Assembly: GCA_022494885.1 (NCBI GenBank) | Contig: JAGVSM010004499.1 | Coordinates: forward strand, 111,828-175,827 | Length of the DNA: 64,000 bases | Direction: 5' to 3' | Source: Micrasema longulum | Taxonomy: Eukaryota > Arthropoda > Insecta > Trichoptera > Brachycentridae | Shown: positions 55,250 to 64,000 of the stretch, one piece after another | How positions within the stretch are numbered: the first letter of the stretch is position 1 | How the letters are laid out: each line of letters begins with the position of its first letter | Position numbers and translations under genes: made by a program | The notes under the pieces: model-generated | What the model saw: only the letters and a program-made list of their open reading frames with translations | What the model was told of the DNA's origin: nothing | Database searches by the model: none

Positions 55250-55430
55250 TGTTGCGTGAAGGTAAGGTGATCAGCCTTACGCTTCAGCCAGTCCAGGAAC
55301 ATGAAATATTGCGCGGTAAAATCACCTTTTTTATAAATATCAAAAGTAGACCTTCCCAGGAATCGAACCCAGGACCTAAATCACGGTAGGCGAACGCCCC
55401 TACCACTTCACAACGAGGCGGACTTATCAT
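55250..55430 (-). repeat. tRNA-derived SINE
   Basis: The reverse strand has gcctcgttgtgaagtggtag, gggcgttcgcctaccgtgat, and B box GGTTCGATTCC. Then come gatatttataaaaaaggtga, ttttaccgcgcaatatttca and aggctgatcaccttacctt. Head and body match the SINE at 31165 in order. Confidence 0.7.
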
Positions 55431-55491
55431 CTCCACTCCATTATTCAGGATCGAGTCGAAAGCACTCGTAGGGGATGCTGGTTCTATTTAT

Positions 55492-55660
55492 TTATACATT
55501 CGATTTAATAATCTTGTCAATTTGCTGCTTCTTATATCCATTACGCTCCAACACATCGGTAATTTTGTTGACCTCTTCTCCCTTTTCGGAATCTTCGCAT
55601 ATTCGTGTCGCTCTTGTTTACAATGTATTTATTAATCCTCGTCTACTGCCGACTGCGACA
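55492..55660 (-). pseudogene. Penelope-like element RT C-terminal fragment
   Basis: The reverse strand reads RRGLINTL, one stop, then TRATRICEDSEKGEEVNKIT DVLERNGYKKQQIDKIIKSN V and stop at 55492-55494. The pattern 'k-g-i-tLv-Ra--ics-----E---i---l--NGY-----i---i' is characteristic of the segment after the RT core in Penelope-like elements. Upstream RT and downstream GIY-YIG domains are not seen. The stop and truncation make it a dead copy. Confidence 0.65.
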
Positions 55661-55711
55661 CGGTTCAAACTAATAGTACTTAAACACATACTTTTTTATC
55701 CAAAAAACTCA

Positions 55712-55760
55712 GTTTACCCTGAAGATGGCTCCTGCAATGGTAGCCGAAACGTCGGAACAA
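55712..55760 (+). ncRNA. Hammerhead-like motif of Penelope type
   Basis: Reads CCCTGAAGATGGCTCCTGCA then ATGGTAGCCGAAACGTCGGA. The CTGAAGA box, a ggct/agcc stem and GAAAC are all present, which is the core layout of the hammerhead ribozymes reported in Penelope-like retroelements. It lies 50 bp from the Penelope-like RT fragment but on the opposite strand. One extra U sits between the CTGAAGA box and the stem. The forward open frame crossing it (EDGSCNGSRNVGTN) is a shadow. Confidence 0.6.
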
Positions 55761-55769
55761 ATCCAACAC

Positions 55770-57138
55770 ACACGATATCACCCAAAAAAGAACATATTGA
55801 TAACAGTGACTGTGAAAACCTTCGCACTTATTGAAGTGTACACATATTCATATACCCATGCGCATACACATACATACATGCATAAAGGATACACAATTAA
55901 GTCAATATATGCGAAACTTCATAATTGCTATTTATTTACTATCATTATTTTATTTTCACTATCCTGTAAGAATCTCCAATCCGCGGCATGCATCAACCTG
56001 TCTGCCTCTGTGACTCCCTACCAGATGTATAAGCTCCCTACGACCAATGTCATGAAAGAGCGAGGTCAACACTTTCTTCAACTTGACAACAGAACTTCGC
56101 AACGTCATAATTGTATTTTTAATCCGCCAGAACACAGAGCCAGAGACAAAGTGTTAATTTGTAACACTGTTTATAATAGACAGTGCACTGATAGATAATG
56201 CGTTCGTAACGTCCAATCAGATTCGACACGAATGGGTTGATTCGTTCAGCGAATTGAACGGTTCGCCCTATGCACTCCGAGGAGAGTTTGTAGAAATGAC
56301 ATTTGGATTGTAAAATGTAATTACGTTCCGCGAGGGACCTTGGGGGGCGCCATACTAACTTATTCTGGTCCCAAATACGGCAACCTGGCATCGATACTAG
56401 GCATGCCCGGTACGCGGTACCTGGCTGACCTCAGGCGGAAAAAATCAGCCAGACCTGTGCGGTACATACTCGCTGCCATATACCTACACATTAATAGTGA
56501 TGAACATGTTGTAAACCGCCCTTGAGGTACTATTACACCATTACGAAAATGCCACTTCATAAGTTATACTTTTTTATTATTTCGTTGCCATTCTAATGAA
56601 AAATAGATAAGCGTACAAAATGCTCTTACTAATCGAATTTACACACACTAAAAAGCAAAAAATGCACGAATCCACTCATATTACTTAATATAGGGGTTAG
56701 TGCTAGAATTACCTACGTCGAAATAGAGTATTGTTTGTTTCTGTAGTGATTTATGTTATTAAATTCATTACACGAGTCAACGTGTCAACAATCGCTCTTT
56801 ACAGCTTGCCCACCACATACCTCGCACCGCATCTGGGCCTCGATTATATTAAATTAAAATATAAATGAGAACTATTGCGCAAAAGCCACCAGATCTGTAT
56901 ATCCGACAGGACCTATCGGCCACGGATAGTAGCGAGAAGTCCATTCGGTAATCGAGTTTTTTTATAACTAAAAATTAAAATATTGTTTTGTTATAATATT
57001 TTCAATACCTTCTTTGTGACAATTTTAAAATACGCATGGCAAACTGTTCTTTACAAGTTTCTCAAAGTAACCGACTTGGGCAATTCATTTTATTCAAAAT
57101 ATGACATAGGCACTTCTGACATTACCTAACCTCTAGAT
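55770..57138. other. No gene seen
   Basis: A long forward frame (55725-56198) starts inside the ribozyme-like motif and crosses a catacacata microsatellite; it has no domain. A GC-richer patch at 56330-56470 (gcatgcccggtacgcggtac) is unassigned. Confidence 0.35.
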
Positions 57139-57730
57139 TTAAATGAAGAGCAGACATATTATTATGAATAATTCAGTGTATTTCAGAACAGTTTCTAAAG
57201 TCGTGAACTCGATCAACCAGTCTGAAATGTCACGTATACGAGGGATTTTTATTTTCGTGACAGTTTTAAGATGAGAAATATTAAGAGGTCTAGTAGTTAA
57301 TATTATATTTTTATCATTCGATGGATTATGTATATAAATTGTAGGTTTTTTTCCTCTGGATCTATTTAAATAATTATAATTAAAATACATTATTAAGATG
57401 ATCGTAAATTTCACCGACCATTACACGTTAGAAAATTCGGCCCTCCGTCGGCGTCGTTTCATCAGACCTACGGGCCTTAGTGCCTCAGACGATCGACTCT
57501 TCGGGCCTCGGTTGATTAGGTTCTCATTCACCCAAAATTATCGTTCCTTGGAGCCTCAATTTGTATTTTGTTCGGAGATTACTCCGTTTATTAAAACATC
57601 TAGTAAAGAAAAATCTGTCACTCAAAATATTGCTACCAAAACCACACAAAATAAACAGATACGACCATCTGTTAGTCTATGGTGCGGTAGCGTCGTTTTT
57701 CTGTTTACATATGAATTAATTTTTCACTAA
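57139..57730. other. Two divergent, overlapping short open frames, unrecognised
   Basis: Reverse 57414-57139 (91 codons; RDISDWLIEFTTLETVLKYT) and forward 57398-57730 (110 codons; ENSALRRRRFIRPTGLSASD) overlap by 17 bp at their ATGs. Neither shows a family signature. The reverse frame is AT-biased; the forward frame has arginine/serine-rich content with fairly balanced codons. Confidence 0.25.
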
Positions 57731-57884
57731 GAATTTTTCCTGGAGAGTGAGATGTTTTTTCGGGGTGAAAAGTAGCTTTTGACACTCGTCAGCTCTTCGG
57801 CTATCTTCATGCATAAAATTAAGTCGATCGGTCGCTTCGTTGTAACGTGAAAAAAACGCAAACAAACAGACACAGAATGACGGG

Positions 57885-57935
57885 CGCCGTGGCGCAGTAT
57901 GTTAGACGGCTAACTGGGAAACTGTGGAAATAAAG
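57885..57935 (+). repeat. tRNA-like SINE head fragment (third type)
   Basis: gacgggcgccgtggcgcagt followed by atgttagacggctaactggg resembles the A-box half of another insect tRNA-derived SINE. No B box follows. Confidence 0.5.
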
Positions 57936-59765
57936 AGTGTTTTCTCAATTAATCTAGGTGTTGTGGTGTATTTTTCATTGCCTCCTTCCATGTACCCCCT
58001 ATGCTACCTGCCGACAAGCCTCTAAATAGAGGTTTAGCGGATTATTTCTTTAAAAATAAAAAAAGGCACACTTTCCCATTTATAATATTCAATTTGAAAG
58101 CTCCTTCGGTACTTACTCAATAGGTATGCAAAAATAATTATTTAAAAAACTTTCGACACCCATTTTATTTACTAATACAAAAATACGGGAATCGACTTAT
58201 CTAATATTACTACATATATATTATATTTATTTTCTTTATCAATTCGACTACGGACACGAGTATCCGCATCAAACCAATAAACAGTGACACTTTGTGTCGT
58301 TTTCCCATAATCCGTCACTTCTTTCCGCTCGTATCATTAGAACCATAGAAAAGAAAATGAAAAAGTTGTCAATTTCTACTGAGAAAGACAAATTAATATT
58401 CTGTGTCAATAATAATTTAAAAGATCTCTCCTAAATAAGAAACCTATTTTTATCGTTGCAATTTTATATGCACTAGCGTGTTGGTGTTATGGGCATCATC
58501 AAGACAAAATGGCGCCCACAGTTGTTTTTCCGGAAAGGATCATAAACCCTCTTTTTGTACATGATGTTATTTGTACATTGGCGGGCTTATTGCCAAATGG
58601 CAATATCCTCAAACCAACCAATAAATTTAATGGTGGTATCTAGCTCCTTTTGTTTTTTTTGTGTCCAATTTTTACGATTTTTTATTTTTTATTATTTGTT
58701 AATGTAATATTTCTAGAGTTATTTTGTTTATTCTGATTCTGCTTTATTTTTATTATTGTTATCTACGGTGAAAAATGTTAAAGTCAACGGAATATAATCT
58801 AAAGATAAATATATTCGATAAAACCTTGCACATAACAAAAGCAAGGTACAAATAATTTGCAACTACAAAAAAAAACAACCAATAAAATAATAGTTTTATT
58901 TTTATAATTCATTAAACTTTTGAACTCTCCTTTTAAAGCACTTTCTTTTTTTTTCTCTTCCTCTTTTTTAAAAACTGCTATTTTTTTTTAATTTACTTTT
59001 CTTTTACAAAGGTAAATATTTATATTTGTTACAGATGTAATATTTCTTTTTTATATATAAATACTGTTTACCATTGTATACTTTTCTCGATGTTTTTGTT
59101 CTTTTTTTAATATTATGTTATTTTTTGTTGTGTTTTTTTTCACTGGTTTTATTGTAATTATGTATAAGGTTCACGGAACTGTAAATAAATAAATATTACG
59201 AACATTGGAGAGATCATCGGAAAATTTAAATTCCTATTCTTTTATATTTTTTCATTGGAGGTTCCGGTAATCGTACATAATATTAAATACAATAATATTG
59301 GATAAAATATATTATTTTAGAATCATAGTTTTTTCTATCACGTTTGTTGAGGCAGAAAAAACATTATTTAACTTTTACCTACCTTTGTGTTTCTCGGTTT
59401 CCTTCTGTCAATATATATTTTCCACTACATCCTCAAGAATGGATCTAGCCGTGTTAAAGGGGTATGTAACTTTAGTGCTTAACAATAAAGTTCAATGAAT
59501 CAGTTGTCGTTGACGATTGCCACGAGTTTTGAACAATGGCATATTATTGTCCACAATCCTTTCCATATTCTTTAAAAGGGATCCATTGTACACGAGTAAG
59601 TAGAAGTTAATTAATTTGCAACAGGTATAATGCTATTAAATTCTCGATCAGTTAACTGCTGAGAAATGAATTGAAGAATAAATTATCAGACGTTTATTAT
59701 TTTTTGACGCAGTTATTATGGACCTAGGTACGGAGTCACTTAGGTAAATATCATTTTAGAAGTTT
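57936..59765. other. No gene seen; one LINE-like tail
   Basis: 59160-59200 (gtataaggttcacggaactg, taaataaataaatatt) looks like a LINE 3' end, and the T-rich sequence before it (about 58660-59160) could be its UTR. The remaining sequence is AT-rich with no recognised domain. Confidence 0.4.
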
Positions 59766-59849
59766 GTGTCATTATTTATTTTTATTTGGGAAAAAAGAGT
59801 CTTTACATATATTGTACACAATATTATATACGTGCAGTATCGTCTCTCT

Positions 59850-60884
59850 ATGAGTTCAGCGTGTATAAGGGTTAATGGGGGATTTACATCTTGGTTTGCG
59901 ATCTCAAAAGGCGTGAAACAGGGATGTGTAATGTCACCATGGTTGTTTAATCTATACATGGACAACTGTATGAAAGAGATATAATGTATGGGTATTGGAG
60001 CAAAAACGGATAATTTTTCAGTAAGCTGCTTGTTGTATGCTGACGATGCAGTTCTGTTAGCAAGCAGCAAGGCTGATTTACAGCAAATAGTCTCTAGAAT
60101 GTATGATGTATGCCTGGAGAGCGAATTGGCGATGAACAAAGGTAAGTCAAAAGTGATGGTATTTGAAAGGGATAGTGAGGTTACTGACTGTATAATAAAT
60201 GTAAACAACGAATGTCTCGAGCAAGTAGAAGAATTTGTGTATCTAGGAAGCATGTTTTCAAGAGATGGAAGAGTAGAAAAAGATGTTGAAAGAAGAGTGA
60301 ATGCGGGCAACAAAATGAACGGAGCACTAAGCACAGTAATTTCTAATAAAAATATGTCAATCGAAGCTAAACTGGCAGTGCACAACGGAGTTTTAGTCCC
60401 AACACTTGTGTATGGAAGTGAAACATGGAACTGGCAGAGGAAGGATGAAAGCCGAGTGAACGCGGTTGAAATGCGATCTCTTAGACGAATGTGTGGGAAA
60501 TCAATGTATGACAGGGTTACGAATGATGAAATCAGGCGAGAGTGTAAATCTGAGACAAGTATAATTGATAAGATTAAGAAAGGGTCTCTGAGATGGTTTG
60601 GTCATGTAGAACGAATGGACGACGAGAGAATGGTAAAACAAGTATATTTGGCAAAAATGAACGGCAACGTTAGACGAGGACGACCAAGGAAAACGTGGCA
60701 TGATCAGATAAACCAAAATCTTAAGTCTGGTCATGTCTAAAGCAGACAGAACCAAAGGGCATGAATGACAAGATGTATGAATGTGGAAGAGGCTAGGATT
60801 GTATGCCAGGATAGACGTGTGTGGCGGTCCATTCTCTCTGCCTACCCCTACGGGGAAATGGCGTGATGGTAGTAGTAGTAGTAG
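59850..60884 (+). pseudogene. LINE reverse transcriptase, longest copy (WFGHVERM family), stop-interrupted
   Basis: From about 59856: RVNGGFTSWFAISKGVKQGC VMSPWLFNLYMDN (RT 'QG---SP-lFn-ymd' block), a single in-frame TAA at 59982-59984, then CLLYADDAVLLASSKADLQQ with the YADD catalytic box. It continues EEFVYLGSMFSRDGR, LVYGSETWNW, SLRWFGHVERMDDERMV and RRGRPRKTWHDQINQNLKS. A TAA (60738-60740) and a TGA (about 60759) interrupt the C-terminus. After them the same frame continues MTRCMNVEEARIV...RSILSAYPYGEMA to a TGA at 60864-60866, followed by a (GTA)n tail to 60884. 5'-truncated: no endonuclease. Otherwise little decayed, so probably the youngest copy here. Confidence 0.9.
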
Positions 60885-61643
60885 AAAATAAGAATACATG
60901 TAAACGAAAATTGTGAAAATAGTCAATAAAAATTTTCCACAGTGGTGTAAGCTATTTATTAAGTACAGTATCGGTATCAAAGTAAAAGCAATTAACAATT
61001 GTTAGGCACTTAGAAGTTGGAAATAAAATAAAAATACATATACTTATATACAGTTAGAAAAATAGAAAAATAAAGTAAATAAAGAAACAAGATAAATTTA
61101 AATTTAAAGAATAGGAAAAGAAAAAAGTTATATAAAAATAATGTAAAAGGTACAAAAATATAATAATGAACATACGAGTACACACATAATTACTTACATC
61201 GTAAAATTATTGTTAAATATTTTGTTATTTTTGCAATATTAAATAAATATATTATATATCTCAGTAGAGCTAAATGTTTTTTTAGGATAGGGAAATAATA
61301 AGTAATAGTACTTCTGATATAAAATCGTGTACCGCTTGGAATGCAACGAATTTACATAATATTATGTGTGGTTACAAAAATTATTTATGAAATGCAAGCC
61401 AATATTCAATTTTTTTTAGCAATGTTGTTCCCGTGTTTCTTAAATCAATTAAATTCGAATTGAATGTGCTGTTTTATTTATTTTATTTTCACGGTACAAG
61501 TACTTGGTAATTTTCAGTCTACCTATAGTAAAGTGTACCATTTTAAAAACAGAAAATTACAAAATATAATTTATTTTGTTTTTATAATTTCAGTTCACAA
61601 ACAGTAAAAGGTATCACAATATTTATATATATACATATATACT
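60885..61643. other. No gene seen
   Basis: Very AT-rich with A-rich runs (61020-61150). Confidence 0.4.
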
Positions 61644-62117
61644 GGGTGTTCTTTAAACCCTGTCTCATCCGAAACCACGGTGATCAGTATAGACAAGAAG
61701 ACATATTAGCATATTAAAAAAAATTATTTAGAACAAAGATTTTTTTTAAATAAAATATTTTCAAAAACAAATGGTTGCTTAGTTCTGCAGGGGAGAAGTG
61801 AGGGGAACGCGGCGGCGTTTTACCACTGCAGAAGTAAACAACCATTTGCTTTTTTGTTAACTTATTTTTTAAAATAAAATATTTAAAAAAAAAAAAGCTT
61901 ACTTCTGCAAGGTCGAAGCGAGAAGTGGGGAGGGGGGGAGTCTGATACACCGTCAACCACGTGGCCACGCTCCCCTCGATTCCCCCTGCAGAAGTAAGCA
62001 ACCATTTGTTTTTTTTTTTAATTCTTCGTTCTAAATATTGTTTTAAATATGCTTATATGTCTTCTTGCCCATACTGATCATCGTGGTTTCGGATGTGACA
62101 GGGTTTAAAGAACACCC
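61644..62117. mobile_element. Long-TIR non-autonomous element with internal hairpins
   Basis: The first and last ~100 bp pair inversely with few mismatches: GGGTGTTCTTTAAACCCTGT, atccgaaaccac, tgatcagtat, caagaagacatat. Inside, aacaaatggttgcttagttc / gaagtaaacaaccatttg and gcttacttctgca / tgcagaagtaagc form two further nested hairpins around CpG-rich loops. No open frame. Flanks are TATA-rich, so the target duplication is ambiguous (TA or longer). Confidence 0.85.
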
Positions 62118-62712
62118 TATATATACACTTCATAAAATAAATAAAAAATAACACTAAACATATTTCACCGATTATAAATAGGCTGGGTAAAAAGTAGTTT
62201 CGTATTTTTCGCTTGATTTCAATGCTTTATGAAAAATGTTACAATCATCCGATTTAAGTCAAATAGGCGCCGTTCTGTTTGATAACTTGCTGTCGAGAAT
62301 CCAATTTCGTAATGGCCTTCTCGTAGAAGCCCTTGTCCCTATTGGCAAAAAACTCGGACAACCAATTTTCACGCGTTCAAGCGCGTTGGCCCTAGACAGA
62401 AACAGGTGGTAGTCACTGTTTACAGGTGGTATATAAAAAAAAAATCGGGAGCCCACCAAACTTTATAATGCATGAGAACAATCGATTATTGTATGAATCA
62501 ATATATTCTTAAAATGAGTATAATAATTTGAAATACTAAAATTAAATAGCTCTGTGACGCTACGCGAGGATGCGAAATCTAAGATATGACATATTGTGAG
62601 ATATAATGTGGCAGTGGAATCCGCTCGGAGCACGGAGCCCTTGAAATAGCTGTCGCGACCCGACCGTCTCGTGGAGCAATTGAAGCAACAAAACACAGGC
62701 ATTTCTGTGTAG
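62118..62712. other. No gene seen
   Basis: Mixed AT-rich sequence with short overlapping frames; nothing recognised. Confidence 0.4.
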
Positions 62713-62799
62713 CACCGAGTGGCGAGTACCGAGTGTTGAGTACCGAGTGGCGAGTACCGAATACCGAGTGGCGAGTGGCGAGTACCGAGTGGCGAGCAC
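62713..62799. repeat. Degenerate minisatellite (ACCGAGTGGCGAGT)n
   Basis: About six units alternating accgagt and ggcgagt/gttgagt. Short related patches occur at 5026, 35826 and 54425. Open frames over it (repeating SPLGTRHSPLG-like residues) are artefacts. Confidence 0.85.
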
Positions 62800-62880
62800 C
62801 TCGCTGATGGCAATTATTATTGCCATTGGAAATTAATTACTTAGCGTGCTATTAAAATATTTTAGGATATTGGTATTCTA

Positions 62881-63297
62881 AATCTGTTGCAACAGAGAGA
62901 GAAAATATTTTTGAGAAGGTAATAAGGAAGTCTAGACATTTACAGGGCTCATAACCTGCCATTGCCATTGGTTTAAACATCCACATTTCCTCAACTCTTC
63001 CACCTGTTGACTTTTGGAAAGTAAAAAAGCCGAAACCTTATCATGTGGGTGATATTCATCCGGCTGAACCAATTCACCTACTAGGCATTGCCTCATAACA
63101 ATTTTTAATTTTTATACAGATTAGTTTAATCAACAATTTTTTCACTATGTTCAAATATTTGTAGACAGGCTGGATTTCCTTCCTAGAGAGTTATTTAGAT
63201 CTGAATCTGTTGCAACAGAGACGGAAAAATAAATCTCTTGGGAGGAAATTCAGCCTGTCTACAAACATTTGGGCATACGTAAAAAAATATTGTTATT
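62881..63297. mobile_element. Family A repeat, diverged palindromic copy (A12)
   Basis: ctgttgcaacagagagagaa, gaagtctagacatttacagg, then a deleted core, ctaggcattgcct, tttgtagacaggctggattt, ctagagagttatttagatct, and a final Z(-) with cagcctgtctacaaacattt. tattggtattc and tattgttattc flank it, but part of the right one belongs to the usual element end. Confidence 0.7.
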
Positions 63298-63539
63298 CAT
63301 CTTATTTAACCCCTGTGTGGCTGGGATGTCACAAAAGTCTACATAGCTTGATATATCTCTCTCAATTTTTATAATAATGATGCCATGTTTTACTATAACA
63401 TAATTATATCGTTATATTATTATTTTATAAATTAAAAGAATATATTAATTAAACTTATTAACAAATTGAATTTGAATTCTCTATCCTTTGTTTTTTAATA
63501 AATACATTTTTTTAAAACTGAAAAGTAAATTGCGTACTT
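63298..63539. other. No gene seen
   Basis: AT-rich spacer. Confidence 0.4.
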
Positions 63540-63705
63540 CTATTGTATCTTTTTAAACGTGTTTTTATTACTTTACTTTTTAAACCTTAGTATAACTGCT
63601 ACCCATTATTATTTATAAATTTAATTACGTATTGTATAAGCAAATTTGTATATTCAATGCCCGATGGGCGTTTAACGTATAAAAAATAAAAATAAAATAA
63701 AATAC
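63540..63705 (+). mobile_element. LINE 3' end
   Basis: caatgcccgatgggcgttta holds a gccc-gat-gggc stem directly before a (AAATA)n tail, the usual jockey/CR1 3' terminus. No coding part is attached. Confidence 0.5.
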
Positions 63706-63861
63706 TTAAACTCATTAGAAATATCATTATATCAACTCATTAGTTAACCTGAAACACTTTGTTAATGATCCTTAAGACAAAAATCATTTAATTTAATTAA
63801 CTCTCATATAACTTCGAATTCTCCATCCTTACTCTGTTTCGATAAATACATTGATTTTCTT

Positions 63862-63915
63862 AATAAAGATACCAGTCTCAAAGACGTCGCGAAAGCGATG
63901 AAACCGAACCCTTGA
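63862..63915 (+). ncRNA. Hammerhead-like motif
   Basis: gataccagtctcaaagacgt then cgcgaaagcgatgaaaccga matches the reverse strand of 30003-30060 (same tcgc-gaaa-gcga stem and GAAACCG). The CTGA box has decayed to CTCAAAGA. It is a diverged single copy without the partner arm seen at 30 kb. Confidence 0.5.
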
Positions 63916-64000
63916 CATTTATTTATACGCCCAATGTCCATTTTTAGGACATATTTATACATGGAAAATTATTATAAAGGAAATTAGAAAGACACAATGG

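Noticed and set aside
55725..56198. 157-codon frame on the + strand
   Set aside because: It starts inside the hammerhead-like motif and crosses a catacaca microsatellite (residues THAHTHTYMH); no domain.
59756..60998. Long reverse-strand frames opposite the LINE (209 and 165 codons)
   Set aside because: Shadows of the RT-coding strand, which carries YADD and the C-terminal motifs.
62463..62826. Repetitive 116- and 88-codon reverse frames
   Set aside because: Produced by the 14-bp minisatellite at 62713-62799.
1..64000. Endogenous viral gene or bacterial-type gene cluster
   Set aside because: No capsid, polymerase, integrase or operon-like run of open frames was seen; the only polymerase motifs are of non-LTR and Penelope-like retroelements.

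Overview
This window looks like intergenic DNA from an insect, most likely a moth or butterfly. It is AT-rich and crowded with short, broken, nested repeats, and I recognise no intact host gene. The case for Lepidoptera rests on three things: non-LTR (LINE) 3' ends carrying the 'cctacccctacgggg' signature before short-tandem tails, tRNA-derived SINE heads, and traces of the TTAGG-type arthropod telomere repeat. This is inference; no species marker is visible.

All recognisable protein-coding material belongs to retroelements. Four copies come from one LINE family with a WFGHVERM...RGRPRKTW C-terminus (262-600, 6085-6480, 51388-52066, 59850-60884). Four fragments are jockey/CR1-like reverse transcriptase C-termini with an LFHVP signature (15841-16000, 18580-19200, 20020-20730, 50165-50815). 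Other LINE C-termini lie at 2741-2935, 16956-17700, 34430-34860 and 53745-54012, and bare LINE 3' ends at 14940, 27540, 37200, 48780 and 63540. An RT core fragment is at 13441-13626 and a Penelope-like RT fragment at 55492-55660. The longest open stretch (59850-60866) carries YADD but has in-frame stops.

Non-coding repeats dominate. Family A is present about 13 times (first near 3.7 kb, last near 63 kb). It has direct and inverted modules and duplications of about 8-14 bp at its ends. Family B (five copies) has short inverted ends and CRE-like TGACGTCA cores. Families D, E and F occur as pairs. There is a Tc1/mariner-type non-autonomous pair (31722-32328 and 39433-40014), a pogo/Tigger-like remnant nested inside a larger inverted-repeat element (46934-48176), a 474-bp long-TIR element (61644-62117), a TIR element at 5338-5912 and a candidate solo LTR (8707-9116). 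A set of hammerhead-ribozyme-like hairpins, several at the heads of long palindromes, recurs at 7.4, 30.0, 34.2, 38.2, 43.7, 44.2, 55.7 and 63.9 kb.

Smaller structures include a nine-copy 7-bp minisatellite (1134-1196), a perfect 42-bp zero-spacer palindrome (53190-53231), four irregularly spaced direct repeats (21490-21866), a degenerate 14-bp minisatellite (62713-62799) and interstitial telomere-like tracts (16400-16450, 49779-49807). Several GC-richer islands (1870-2240, 3057-3260, 24880-25330, 39190-39432, 40780-41090, 41740-42060) could be promoters or exons of an unseen gene, but I cannot assign them. Nested insertions and paralogous copies within the window allow some relative dating and show the region as a layered retroelement landing zone.
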